Shown here: positions 34,003-46,797 of the stretch, in pieces
Layout: each line of letters opens with the position of its first letter
Numbering within the stretch: the stretch's first letter is position 1
Position numbers and translations under genes: made by a program
The notes under the pieces: model-generated
Told to the model about the DNA's origin: nothing
What the model saw: the letters and a program-made list of their open reading frames with translations, nothing else
The model's database searches: none
From: Jacaranda mimosifolia
Taxonomy: Eukaryota; Streptophyta; Magnoliopsida; Lamiales; Bignoniaceae
DNA: 64,000 nucleotides
Assembly (NCBI GenBank): GCA_018894105.1
Contig: CM032131.1
Location: 9,574,501 to 9,638,500 of the forward strand
Reading direction: 5' to 3'

Positions 34003-36250
34003 TGAAGTAAAGTGTAGCACAAGGATCCAAGTTATAAAACAAAAATAGCTCAATAAAAACTTAACTACACTTCATCCAAGGATGTAATCACACTATTAAG
34101 ATGTATTTTGGTTGCATTAAAATACCTTGATTGGTAAAAGCCAAGGAAGAAAGGATGACATTGTTGAACTCTTCAAAACTACCAAATCTTGGTGCATTAG
34201 AGAACTAGCAACAATTTCCCAAGAAAATCACATCCAATTGAGCTGAAATTTGGAAAGAAACTCCTCAATACCTTTGAGGATCTCGAACAAAAATTGCATC
34301 AAAAACAAAAATTGGCAAGGTCACCAAAAATGCCTCCAAATTTTCTGCACCATGTGGATCTATCAAGAGCAAAGCTCCCCAATCATAAAGCCTCAATGAA
34401 ATGAAATGGTCCACACACCCAAGGAAAGATCTAATCAACCTCTAGTCAGCTAGATCACCAAAGGATGAAGAAGATATGAAGGCCGAAAATGGTGGAAAAG
34501 GGTGAGGAAATTTTGTGAAACTTCAACACATGAGTGGATCACACTTTTGGAGGGAAAAATAGAATCTAAGCAATTTGATTGCCTATTAGTGAAGCGGCTA
34601 GCCACCTCTGTCCTATTTATAGGGAGGGAGGTGTGATGCTAGTTGGCAGTTGGCACCACACCCTCCATGAGGTGGTGTGCCAACTAAGCAAGCCACTTGT
34701 ATGTGAAATGTAAATTTCACTTGCATTTAAATTTAATTTGAAATCTTCATTTCATCTTATGAAATGTCATCCAAATTAATTCTAGATACACCTCAAATGA
34801 ACCCCTTCATTTGAATTTTCCTCCAAAATTAATTCCTGACATTAATTAAACTAACTCCTTAATTTAATTAATTGGTCTTGACTTAACTCCTTAAGTCATC
34901 TAACTTAACTTTTTAAGCTATAAGGTGTTAATTTAACTCCTTAAGTTAACATGACTAAATAATTGTCATATGGCACCAATTAAATTAACTCCTTAATTTA
35001 ATTGGTCAAATTTAACTCCTTAAATTATTTTGATTAATTTAACAATTAATTTAATCAAGCTAAAATGACTAAAAATTAGCCAACTGTCTATCTCCACAAA
35101 ATCGGTCATGAAGAATTTTTCTAACTCTTAGAAAATTTCCTTCATCAAATTGAAATTCCTTTAGAATTTTGTGTGTGTCCCAATAGGTTCTCTCATTCGT
35201 TGGACATGGGCTCACTACAATTGTGATATTTTGAATATTGAAATATTCCCATTAGTATAAATTCTTTCAAACTGACAACTCATTCAATTAATCTCTATTA
35301 ATTGAAGAGTACCCAATCTCCATGGTCAATGTCTGGCCTCAAGGCCATGGAACCCAACTAATTGGTCGAAATAAACATGCTCTTGGTGAACCATCCTAGC
35401 TCGACGCTTACCTTGCAAATACGGTCCTTCCGTCTCCTATCTTCTAAAAGAAACCTAGGGCATGATATTTGCCAGCTCCTTAATAGCCTCCATAACTTTG
35501 TTTCTATTCCTAATGCTCGAATTAGGTTTATGACCTCATCTTTGGAAAACTCCTTTTCCGAATTGTCATATTGCATTACACTCCTTGGAATCAATCATTA
35601 TAGAATAGATAGGAGATGCACTCGCCCTTTACAACAACGAGGAGATGAATCTCATCTTAGATCTCACAAACCTCTATGACCAATTAGCTCACTCCTAATC
35701 TCAACCCGAATGGCCCGCAAAGTGTTCAAGGAAGAGTCAAAGTATGAAAACCTAAACACAAGATTACAATGGATCCTCATGTCTAAGGAACAATTATATG
35801 CACTAGCGTATGTTAGAGAACTTGCCATTACCGACTTGCCACTACGGCTATCTTGTGGATTCTCCAAGTGGGCCTTCAGTGAAATTGTTCTCTAACAAGC
35901 ACCCATGTCTAACATGGATTGTTCATGAAACAGAACAATATCCAACTCTTTGGATTTATGCATCGTTAGTGCAAGTCCATTTGAATTTTAGAAGCCGTGT
36001 CTCATAAGATTCTATGACTTAGAATATTTTAAGATCACGACTATGTAAGACTTATTTGATGATCACGTCCTAAAGTGCAACCAAGTTCCATAGTCTTGTG
36101 TGATCTAAGGGCTTCAACCAAATGCTAGTGAAGTAAAATAAGCATAAGATGAAGATGGCCATTGTATATGGATATCATTCAATTAAGATTATATCACAAG
36201 TGAAATAGTTTACATACTAATCTAATTAGTTGTGGGGTACTATTCCAACA
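34003..36250 (-). mobile_element. Element C 5' LTR
   Basis: Complete reverse LTR of 2,248 bp, from TGAAGTAAAGTGTAGC to GTACTATTCCAACA. The promoter region is less palindromic here (CTATTTATAGGG at 34612-34623). The GGAG-spaced repeats appear as TTAACTCCTTAA strings between 34850 and 35035. Confidence 0.9.
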
Positions 36251-36766
36251 TTGGAGGAGTCTCCATAGCTTTACTAAGATCATCTATCTTAGCCTCAAGA
36301 CCAACATCCGCCTTACCAGCTTTCCATTGAGCCCTTCTTGGTGTTTTAATGGGAATGGAGCAAATAGGACTTGATTCTTCAGATTTAGAGCTAAAAGATA
36401 CTGGAATTTGATTTTTTAGGGTCGAAGCTTAATACTACTAGGAGTTCTGCCAACACCTATAAACAATCCATTGTTCTCGGTATATTGGATTTTTATCTTT
36501 CAAAGGCTAGCCAAGTCTAAGATTTTATGATCATGCTCTCCCCTAATCCAAGCATCCGGTAAGAAAATTCCCTCGTGCTTAAAAATGTGAGTGAGGATCA
36601 TGGAGTATGGAAGATTTTTAGCCTAATGGAAGAAGAAATAGACAATGTATTTCATAATTATAAAGCCAATGTTGACTGGTTCTTGCTGAATAGCTTTAGT
36701 CATCACTAAAGACTCGTGGAGTGACCACCACTAGATACCGGGGAGGAAAAAACAGTATAACTAAGC
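36251..36766 (-). pseudogene. Fragment of a different plant retroelement ORF
   Basis: A 516-bp island between two copia LTRs. Reading the minus strand from about 36700 gives one frame with three stops: MTKAIQQEPVNIGFIIMKYI, then after a stop LPYSMILTHIFKHEGIFLPD, then ENNGLFIGVGRTPSSIK. A shifted frame gives a charged stretch AGKADVGLEAKIDDLSKAME. The pattern (NxGxxIxKxI ... LPYxMxLTxIFxHxxI) resembles the widespread putative plant transposon domain found upstream of gypsy-type retroelement genes. That assignment is from recall of the family pattern and is tentative. It is the likely insertion target of C or D. Confidence 0.5.
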
Positions 36767-38738
36767 TAAAAGAAGGTGCAAGCCAAGGATCCAATTAAAA
36801 ACAATCAAAAACTAAAATCAAGCTTTTTTACACCTCCCTAAGGATCTAATTATTGCTAATAAAGTGGATTTAGGTTAGAAAATTATCTAGATAGCAAAAT
36901 CCAACCAAAGAGATGAAGACTTGCTTGAACTCTTTAACGTAGTCTCCTCCTGGCGCAACAACTTGTAGGCAACTTTTGCCCAACCAAATTATCTCAAAAT
37001 CAGATAAAATTTGGACACAATATCACCAACACCTTGATAAACCTTCAGTGAAAAAAATCAGCCAAATCAGAAAATCAGAAGCCGCTCCATAAATGCCTCC
37101 AACTTTCAGCCCAAATAGAGGATTTCCAAAAGGCAAGCAATCAAGTGTTTTACATCTAATATCAAGATCCACACAGCAATGGATAATCCAAATCTCTCCT
37201 AGATCAATTGGAAAATTAAGGAGAGAAGAGAGAGATGATGAAGGTTAATTTAGGGGGGAGAGGTAATGAAAATGTGAGGACTTAATACATGAGAGAATCA
37301 CACAAAATTGGAGGGAAAAACTGAATTTAATAATTAGATCTAAAAATGCTTGTGTATTCACCACCTTAGCCGCCCACCCTCTATATCTATATATAGATGG
37401 AGGGAAGGTGTGATGCTAGGTGGCATCACACCATCCTCAAGGTTGGCGCCAACTTGCTTGCCAACTTTCAAGCAAGTTGTATGTGAATTTAATGTGCATT
37501 AGAATTTCATCTGAAATCTTCATTTCATCTCATAAAATGTCATCCAAATAAATTCTAATGCACTCCAAATGAACTCTTCATTTGAATTTTCCCTCCAAAA
37601 TTAATTCTTCATTTTAATTAAATTAAATACTTTAATTTAATTAATTGACCTTTGACTTAACTCTTAAGCTAATTAGCTTAACGCCTTAAGCTACAAAGTG
37701 TTAACTTAACTCCTCAAGTTAACTTGACCAATTGATAGTCAAAATATTCACGTTAGTTTAAACTCATTTAAACTAATGACTCAATTCAATTAATCTTTAT
37801 TAATTGAAAAGTACCCAATCTCCATGGCCGGTGTCCAACCTCAAGCCCATGGAGCCCAATTAATTTTCCAAAATGAATGCTCTTAGAAAGCCATTCTAGC
37901 TATACACTTACCATACAAATACAGTCCTTTCGTCTCCTATTCCCAAAAGAGGCCTAGGATAAGATATTTGCCAGCTCCTTAATAGCCTCGATACTGTGTT
38001 TCTATTCTCAATGTTTGATTCCAATTTATGACCTCATCTTTGGAAAACTCCTTTTTCAAATTATCATACTGGCTTGCGCAAGGACTCCCTGGAATCGATC
38101 ATTATAGAATACGTAGGAGATGCACTTGCCCTTCACAATGACGAGGAGTTGGATCCCAACTTAGATCTCACCAATCTCCATGTCGAAATAGCTTACACCT
38201 AAGCTCAACCGAAAGACCCAATAAGTGGTCAAGGAAGAGTCAAAGCATGAGGACCTAAACACAAGGTTACCATGGATCTTCAAGTCAAAAGGCTAATTAT
38301 GTACAATAGCGTAAGCTGGAGAACTTGCCGCTACGGCTATCTAATGGATTCTCTGGGTGGGCTTTCAATGAACTTGTTCTCGAACAACCACCCATGTCTC
38401 ACATAGATTGCTCATGAAATGGAACATTATCCAACATTTCGATTTATGCATCGTTAGTGTAAGCCTATTCAGATCTTAGATGCCCTGTCTCATAAGATCC
38501 TACGACTTGGAAGATTTAAGATCACAATCATGTAAGACTTATTTTATGATCACCACCTAATAAAGTGACCAAGTCCCGTAGTCTTGTGTGATCTAAGGGC
38601 TTTAACCAAATGCTAGTGAAGTAAAACAAACATAAGATGAAGATGACCATTTATAATGAATATCATTCAATCAAGATCATACCACATATGAAATAGTTTG
38701 CATGCCAATCTAATTGGCTGTGGGGCACTATTCCAACA
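36767..38738 (-). mobile_element. Element D 3' LTR (internally deleted)
   Basis: Reverse LTR from TAAAAGAAGGTGCAAGCC to GGGCACTATTCCAACA, followed by the purine-tract complement TCTCCCACTTG. It is 1,972 bp long because about 270 bp are missing at 37740, where TTGATAGTCA jumps to AAATATTCACG. The deletion removes part of the GGAG hairpin block. Confidence 0.87.
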
Positions 38739-40510
38739 ATCTCCCACTTGCCCTAATGCTAATTCCCCATGGTCTTAAGATATATCTTCTCAAGATGTCA
38801 TTCAATGACTTTTTAGGATAGGGGTTTAGTCAGTGGTTTGCTATATTGTCTTCCGAGGCAATCCTCCCTACTTAGATGTCGCCTCTATCAATGATCTCAT
38901 GGATCAAATGAAATTCCCTTAAAATGTGCTTGGATCATTGATGAGATCTTGGCTCTTTAGCTTGCACTACCATCCTGTTGTTGTCACAGAAGACAACTAT
39001 TAACTCAGTAATGCTAGGCACTACATTCAAATCTTGGATGAAGTTTTTCATCTAAACATCTTCTTTTGCAGCTTCTAAAGCCGCAATGTTTTTTGCCTCT
39101 ATGATTGAATCAGTTATGGTGTCTTATTTGGAACTGTTCCAACTCACCACGCCGCCATTGAGGTAAAATATGAATCCAGAAGTAGATTTTAGGTCATCTA
39201 CATCGAATTGGAAACTAGAATCTAAAAACCCCTCGAGTTTCAATTCTCCATTGTCATATACCAGAAACAAGTCCTTAGTCCTTCTCAAGTACATAAGGAT
39301 TGTTTTAACAGCCATCCAGTGACATTCACTGGGATCGGATTGGAAACTGCTCGTAACACTTAGAGCGTGTACCATATCCAGCTTTTATACATTGAACGGC
39401 ATACATTATGCTCCCTATAGCAAATGTATAAGGTATGTGGGACATTCTATGTCTCTCATCATCAGTCTTAGGGGCCATAGACGTGGAGAGACAAAGACCA
39501 TGTCCCCTCTAAAATTCTTCCATACTAAATCTCTTTAGTATTTTGTCAATGTACGGTGTTTGGGAAAGCCCTAGCACCCCTCTCGATCTATCTCTATAGA
39601 TATATATTCCTAATACATAGGATGCCTTTTCTATATTCTATATGGAGAATTGTATTGATAACCATACTTTAGTACACTCTAACATTGCTCTCTCATTCCT
39701 AATGAGAATAATGTCATTGACATAAAACACAATGGACTGTATACTACTCCTACTAGCCTTCTTGTACACACAAGGTTCATACACATTTTTGACAAAGCTA
39801 AACAATTTGACTATCTTGTCAAAATATAGGTTCCAACTTCAGGACGTCTGTTTGAGTCCATAAATAGATCTCTTGATTTTGCAAACCTTTTGCTCACTCC
39901 TTTTAGATGTAGAACCTTACGATTGCTCCATATAGATTTCTTCTTCGATGTTTCGATTGAGAAAAGTGGTTTTTGACATCCATTTGCCATATCTCATAGT
40001 CATAATATGTAGCTATGGCAAGTAAAATTCTAATTAACTTAGGCATAATGACCGATGAAAAGGTTTCCTCGAAATTGGTACCAGGCTATTGAGTATAACC
40101 TTTTGCCACTAGATGTGCCTTAAAGGTCATTACCTTTCTATCGGCTCCTAGCTTTTGTTTATAGATCCACTTGCAACCAACAAGTACTATACCATTTGAT
40201 AGATCTACCAAAGTCCATACCTTGTTGGAGTATGCCAATGTCTTGAATCTATATCCAACATAGCTTATCCATAAGTCTTCAAATCATTATCTGATTTGTC
40301 CATCTCATAAAGAAATCTAAATTTTTTGAGTTGCTTCTTGATTCGGTCCGGCCTTCTCAGAGGTTATTTGTCTGGCTCTTGTTGCTCACTTGCTTCCACC
40401 GCTTGTAGGATTTTATGATCATCTTAAATTTCATCAATTTCAACAACAACGCAATTTCTATCTAGTAGAACATCCTTTTGCAAAAAGGTGGCATTCCTTG
40501 AAACAGACAC
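38739..40510 (-). pseudogene. Element D RNase H and reverse transcriptase, broken
   Basis: From right to left: VGCKWIYKQKLGADR near 40130-40175, the early RT, the catalytic motif at about 39698-39725 that reads FYVNDIILI (second residue pair altered from YVDD, so the first catalytic aspartate is N), then KILKRFSMEEF-like, the RNase H segment NGELKLEGFLDSSFQFDVDD (about 39180-39250) and the RNase H tail. Stops and frameshifts throughout; a deletion near 40235 removes sequence between RT and linker. Confidence 0.83.
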
Positions 40511-40514
40511 CTTT

Positions 40515-41340
40515 TTATTTTGAGGGATTATAAAAATAATAACCCAAAGACTCTTTTGGGTATCCCATGAACTTACACAAGATAGATCTATTATCCAACT
40601 TGTTTCCCACTAACTGCTTGACGTAAGCAGGAGACCCCCAAAGTTTTAAAAAAGTGTAAAAAGGTGCTTTGCCATACCACATCTCATGTGACTTCTTTGG
40701 CACTAACTTTGAAGGTACCATGTCAAGCAGTTTCGCCGCCATTAATAAGGTGTATCCCCAAAATGATATAGGTGCATTGAAAAAGCTTATCATGGAACGT
40801 ACCATGCACAACAAGTTACAATTTCTCCTTTCGGCTACTCCATTATGTTGGGGTATATTGGGCGGAGTCCATTGAGAGAGAATTCCATTCTTCTTTAGAT
40901 AATCCAAGAATTTGGTACTTACATATTCTCTCCCTCGATCCAATCGAAGAGCTTTAATTCTAAATCCCTTTTGCTTTTCTACTTCATTCCTATACTCTTT
41001 GAAGTTTTCAAAAGCTTCGGACTTGTACTTTATAAGACACACATGTCTGAACTGAGTATGGTCATCGATGAAGGTAATGAAGTATGAATTGTGTCCTCTC
41101 ACACCAACTCTTAGTGGGTCACATGTGGATCACAAACATCCGCATGGATCAAATCCAAAGGACTTGTGTTTCGTTTTATTTATCCCACAAAAGAGCCTTG
41201 GTCATTTTTTCCTTTAAACAATATTTGCAAGTAGGAAGGTCCTTAATGCCACTAACATTTAGTGATTTGAGAGCTTCAAACTTGTTCATCCTATTTTTAG
41301 AAATATGTCTAAGTATTACATGTCACAAGATGGCATCTTC
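40515..41340 (-). pseudogene. Element D integrase, 195-codon open frame
   Basis: The best-preserved integrase in the window. The open frame 41102-40515 shows the three catalytic positions: D in YFITFIDDHTQF, D in LRLDRGREY, and E in QHNGVAERRN, followed by PISFWGYTLLMAAKLLDMVPSKLVP and the FMGYPKESLGYYFY block. The GAG-pre-integrase part lies at 41160-41340 and is frameshifted, and the frame is separated from gag by the solo LTR at 41341. It inserts cDNA in active elements; here the protein cannot be made in context. Confidence 0.85.
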
Positions 41341-43576
41341 TAAAAGTAAGTACGGCACTAAAATCCAATAATAAAACTTCAAAAGCTTAAATAAACTAGT
41401 GCTTTACAAGCAACTAAGGATCTAAACATGCATTAGGATTTAGATTTGGATGGAGAGTTACCTTGATTAGCAAAATCCAAAGGTAGATTGAAGAACTCTT
41501 TCTTCAAAATAGAATCTGCTAAGAAGTGGCGTAGCTGGAAAAGTGCAACTTTTGCACGATCCAAAGGACTCCAAAAAATCCAAAAACATTCTAGTAGATC
41601 CTAACTCTTTCATGAAACCACTATGAAAATTTTAGACTAGAAATCCTTTTGGATCTCCTAGAATAAAATCGCCAAGTGACTGTCCTTGCAGGTAGATTTC
41701 CAAAGCCATAGCAAACCATTTGTTTTGCCTCTATCGAAATGATCTATACACCAATCTAATTTTCTACTACTACTCATTTTTAGCTGGAAAAAGAAAGGAT
41801 AAAAGAGAGGGAGATGGTAGATTTTGAGTTTGGAGAAGAAGAGCGAGGTGGACTTCAACATATGAGTGAACACGTTGAAAATAGAGGGAAAAAGTGAGAA
41901 TCTAATTCTTCATTTGGATTGAAAGTGGCCGCCCACCCTTGCCTCTATATCTATATATAGAGGGAGGATGTGGCATCACACCTTCCTTAAGGTGGGGGTG
42001 GGGACTGCCAACATGCTTGCAACGCATGCAAGTTGGCAAATTTAAATCTAATTTGAATTTGTGTGTATTTCAATTACAATTAAAATCTAATTTCAAATTA
42101 ATTAAATGCCACACCTGAATGATCCTATCATTTGAATTTTCCCTCCAAAATATATTCTTCTCATTAATTAAATTAAATACTTTAATTTAATTAATTAATC
42201 CTTGACTTAACTCTTAAGTCAACAAGTTTAACTATTCTTTAAGCTTAATTTTGTTAACTTAACTCTTTACCTTGACCAATTGATGGAGCACATGGCACCA
42301 AGTAATTAACTCTTTAATTATTGGTCTAATTTAACTCCTTAAATTGGTTGATCAACTTCACTTAAATTAATCAAGCCAAAATTGACCTCAATTTCGGTCA
42401 CCCAAAAATTGGTCTCTATGGAGTGAATTTTCTAACATTTAGAAAGTTCTTCCATTATTTAGGAAATGTAATTGGATTTTGTGTGTGACCCTATAGGTTC
42501 TACCACTCATTGGACATAGGCTTACACTCCTTGTGACTTTTGAATATCATATATTCCTTTTAGTTTAAACTCTTTTAAACTAATCGACTCAATTCAATTA
42601 ATCTCCATAAATTGAAGTGTACTTAATCTCTACGGTCGGTATCCAACGTCAAACCCATAGAGCCCAACTAATTGGTCGAATTGAATGCTCTTAGAGAACT
42701 ATTACAGCTCTATCCGTACCATGCAAATACGGTTCTCCCGTTTTCCATCTCCCGAAAAAGGCATAGGGCAAGATATTTGCCGACTCCCTAATAGCCTCGA
42801 TACTATGTCTCTATTCCTACTATTTGATTCCATTTTATGACCTCATCTTTGGAAAACTCATTTTCCAAATTGTCATACTACCTTGCACAAAGATTTCTTG
42901 GAATCAATCATTATAGAATACATAGGAGATGTATTCGCCCTTCACAAAGAAGATGAGTCGAATTCTATCTTAGATCTCACAAACCTCCATGCCTAAGTAG
43001 CTCATTCCCAATCACCACCCGAGCAGCCTGCTAGGTGACTAGGGAGGAATCAAAGCATGAGGACCTAAACACAAGGTTACTATGGATCCTCATGTCAATG
43101 GACTAATTATACGCACTAGTGTAAGCAGGAGAACTTGCCACTACCAACTTGCTACTTCAGCTATCTAATGGATTCTTCGGGAGGGTCTTCAATACCTTGT
43201 TCCCTAACGAGCACCCACTGACATGCATCCATATCTCATATGGGATTGCCTATGGAATGGAGAAATATCCAACTCCTTATATTTACGCATTGTTAGTGCA
43301 AGTCTATCCATATCTTAAATACCCTGTCTCTTAAGATTCTATGACTTGGATGATTTAGGATCACGATCGTGTAAGACTTATTCCATGATCACCACCTAGT
43401 ATATGACCAAGTCCCATAGTCTTATAAGATCTAAGGGCTTCAACCAAATGCTAGTGAAGTAAATATAAACACAAGATGAAGATGGTCATATTAATAATAT
43501 CATTCAATCAAGATTGTATCACAAGTGAAATAGTTTACAATGCCAAACTATTGGCTTGCGGAGCACTATGCCAATA
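41341..43576 (-). mobile_element. Solo LTR inside element D
   Basis: A complete reverse LTR of 2,236 bp (TAAAAGTAAGTACGG...CTATGCCAATA) inserted between the integrase and gag halves of D. The flanking pentamers are TCTTC (41336-41340) and TCTTT (43577-43581). The uninterrupted target GATGGCATCTTCTTGGTT is present in element C near 30834, which confirms the insertion point. The TATA palindrome is at 41942-41963. Confidence 0.92.
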
Positions 43577-43926
43577 TCTTTTTGGTTATCTAATTTTCTT
43601 TTACTTGATTGAATGTGCATCAACAAAGGTTGAGAATCAAGTATGTACAATCCATTGTTTAATGTACCTTGTGCAATTATAGAACCATTCTTTAATGCTT
43701 TCAGCATTCTATTCGACCAAGAAAAATCATATCCTTCATTATCCAAAATCATAATAGAAATAATGTTCTTGACAAGTTGGCATACATAATAACAAGGATC
43801 TAGTATAATGCAAGCATTATCTAAGTTTAACATGACTACGCATTCCACTATGACCTCAACTTTTGCTTCATTTCCAAGGCGAAGGATCATATCCCCTTTA
43901 TTAAGACTCCTTATTCTTTCCATCCC
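43577..43926 (-). pseudogene. Element D protease-to-integrase linker
   Basis: Partly open reverse frame (43923 leftwards) covering the region between protease and integrase, with blocks RSLNKGDMILRLGNEAKVEV and LKNGSIIAQGTLNNGLYILD that recur in A, C and Z. It is separated from the protease start by a stop near 43925. Confidence 0.75.
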
Positions 43927-44850
43927 CTACAATGAATTACAAAGGTGAGAACCACATGCGGTATCAAATACACATGAGGAAGAGTTTGTCGTCAAGTGCA
44001 CTTCAATAAAGTACATGCCCTTCTCAAGGGTTGCAAGGTAAGCTTTGCAATTCATTTTCCAATGTCCTTTCTCACCATAATGGAAACAAGTAGCATTGAT
44101 TTTAGCCATTTTCTTCTTCTTGATTTCCTGTGAACTCTTCAAGGGTTGTTTTCCCTTAGAGGAAGAGCTCTTCTTCCTTTTACCTCTTTTTCTAGGGCCT
44201 TTAGGGCCCTCAGACTTGGAAGAGGAAGCAAGCATAAGAGGTTTATCCTTTTTCATGGTTGCCATATAGGTCACCAACATGTTGAACAATTCGTTAATGG
44301 TTACTTCATGCTTGGACATATTAAAGTTCATAACGAATTGGTCGAATGAGCTTGGCAATGATTGTGGGATCAAATCCACATAGAGCTCATTGTCCATGAT
44401 TACGTCTAATTGACCTAGCTTCTCAATAAGCCCAATCATCTTTAGCTCGTGTTCATGAACACTTGTGCCCTCATTTATTCTATACCTAAAGAACTCCCTC
44501 GACAAAGCGAACCTTTCGTGCCTAGTTTGAACACCATACAACTTTTGTAGATGTAGGTAGATCTCACTTGCATGCTTTATGTGCTCGTGGGTCTTTTGAA
44601 GCTCAACAGTCATAGAAGCCATCATGATGCATCTTGTTTGTAGATCATCAACCACAAACTTCATAAACAATTCACGTGCTTCATCGGTGGCATTATTGCC
44701 AATAGTGCCCAGTAGATTTTGATCAAGCACATAAGTTCTCTTTTTGGAATCTAGAATTATTTTGTGGTTTCTCAACCAATTACGAAAGTTTGGCTAGGTT
44801 AGCTTATTGGTTTCCAAAATAATGTAGAGTGGATTTTTAGCCATTTTGAG
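43927..44850 (-). pseudogene. Element D gag and protease start, 282-codon open frame
   Basis: The best-preserved gag. The open frame 44775-43927 starts inside the copia capsid domain (NHKIILDSKKRTYVLDQ); homology continues upstream to about 44850 through a stop near 44795. It includes the capsid helices, the basic GKRKKSSSSKGKQPLKSS tail and a zinc knuckle CFHYGEKGHWKMNC (second cysteine changed to Y). It then continues in frame into the protease motif FDTACGSHLCN. Gag forms the particle that packages the RNA. The frame lacks its true start and ends early, so it is a relic. Confidence 0.85.
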
Positions 44851-45213
44851 TTTGAGATTTCAAAAATCTACAAAAGGAGAAAAGAAAAGTATAAGTATAC
44901 TATGAATATTGATATAGAAAACATGCTCATGGTCTTTCAAACATATTTTTCTCCTACTATTTCATCAAATTCTTCACCCCTAGAAGAATTCAGGAAATCT
45001 CATTTCCTAGTGAGAATTAAGGCCCTAAGGACTTGTAGTGGACCTATGACTCGTGAGACATCCACAAAAAATCGAAAGGTAATTACCAACTATTGCATCT
45101 CTATGTAACCCCTGATATATTTTGCCTCACTTTTCATATAGGCCTATGACTCGTGTGACATCTACACTACTTGGTGTTAAGTCAGACCTATCAACCAAAC
45201 TTTGATTCGAGAC
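44851..45213 (-). mobile_element. Element D leader, proximal part
   Basis: The first 360 bp of leader upstream of gag. It contains the first two copies of the leader motif (CCTATGACTCGTGAGACATC near 45046 and CCTATGACTCGTGTGACATC near 45145). It is cut at 45213 by element Z; the rest, with the D primer site and 5' LTR, must lie beyond the right end of the window. Confidence 0.75.
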
Positions 45214-46797
45214 TGAAAGCAAGTAAGGCACTAGGATCTAATAATAAAACCTCAAAAGCTTAAATAAACTAGTGCTTACAAGCAAACAAGGATCTAAACA
45301 TGCTTTAGGATTTAGGTTTGCTTGGAGAGTTACCTTGATTAGAAAAATCCAAAGGTAGATTAAAGAACTCCTTCTTCCAGCAAAATTTGCCAAATAGTGG
45401 CATAGTTGGAAACAAGCAGTTTTTGACAAATTCAAAACTCTCCAAAAATACTGAAAAAATTCCACTAGATGCTCAACATCTTGAGGAAGATGGTGGAACA
45501 AATTTCAACTCTATACTCTTTCTGGATCCCCTGAAATAAAATTGACAAGAGACTGGCCTTGTAGGTGGATCTCCAAAGGCTTAGCAAACTAAGTGTTTTG
45601 CCTTTATTGAAATGATCCACACATCATTCCAAATCCTACTACTCCTCACTTTTAGCTTGAGAAAGAGAGGAGAGTTGAGAGGGAAGTTGCTGATTTTAGG
45701 GTAGGGAAAAGAAGAAGAATAAGGTGATCTTAAACACATGAATGAACACCTTTGAAAATGGAGGGAAAAGTGAGAATCTAATTTTTCACTTGCAAGATAT
45801 GTGTGTGCTGCCCCCTCACTCTATATCTATATATAGAGTGAGGATGGTGTGATGCCAAGGTGGCATCACACCTTTCTCAAGGAGGGGGGACCGCCAACAT
45901 GCGTGCCATGCATGCTTAGTTGGCAAATTCAAATCTAATTTGAATTTGTGTGCATTTGAATTATATTTGAAATCTAATTGCAAATTAATTAAATTCCACA
46001 CTAAAAATAATCCTATCATTTGAATTTTCCCTCCAAAATATATTCTCCTCATTAATTAAATCAAACATTTTAATTTAATTAATTAATTCTTGACTTAACT
46101 CTTAAGTCAACTAGCTTAACTCTTTAAGCTCAATTTTGTTAACTTAACTCTTTAAGTTAACTTGACCAATTGATAGTCACATGGCACCATATAATTAACT
46201 CTTTAATTATTGGTCTAATTTAACTCCTTAAATTAGTTGACAAATTTAACAATTAAATTAATCAAGCCAAAATTGACCTCAATTTCAATCACCCAAAAAA
46301 TTAGTCTCTATGGAGAAAATTTTCTAACACTTAAAAAGTACCCCCATTACTTAGGAAATGTAATTGGATTTTGTGTGTGACCTGATAGGCTCTACCATTC
46401 ATTGGATATGGGCTCACAACTCCTTGTGACTTTTGAATATCGTATATTCCTTTTAGTTTAAACTTTTTTAAACTAATCGACTCAATTCAATTAATCTCCA
46501 TTAATTGAAGAGTACTCAATGTCCATGGTCGATGTCCAACCTCATGCCCATGGAGCATAACTAATTGGCCAAAATGAATGCTTTTGGAGAACCACTATAG
46601 CTCTGTGCATACCATGCAAATACGGTCCTTCCGTCTCCTATCTTCTGAAAGAAGCCTAGGGCTAGATATTTGCTGGCTTCCTAATAACCTCGATACTATT
46701 TCTCTATTCCCAATGTTTAATTCCACTTTATGACCTTATCTTTGAAAGACTCCTTTTTCAAATTGTTATAATACCTTGCGCAATGATTTCTTGGAAT
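45214..46797 (-). mobile_element. Element Z 3' LTR, first part
   Basis: Reverse LTR starting TGAAAGCAAGTAAGGCAC, same terminal subtype as the 5' LTR of Z at 62062. The five bases before it are GAGAC; the matching duplication would be outside the window. It is interrupted at TTGGAAT (46797) by a CACTA-like element. Confidence 0.87.

Noticed and set aside
40515..41102. A functional integrase gene
   Set aside because: The frame keeps the DDE residues but lacks its N-terminal part in frame and is cut off from gag by a solo LTR; no route to expression.
43927..44775. A host gene encoding a 282-residue zinc-knuckle protein
   Set aside because: It matches copia gag running into the protease motif and lies between the D leader and pol, so it is a retroelement relic.
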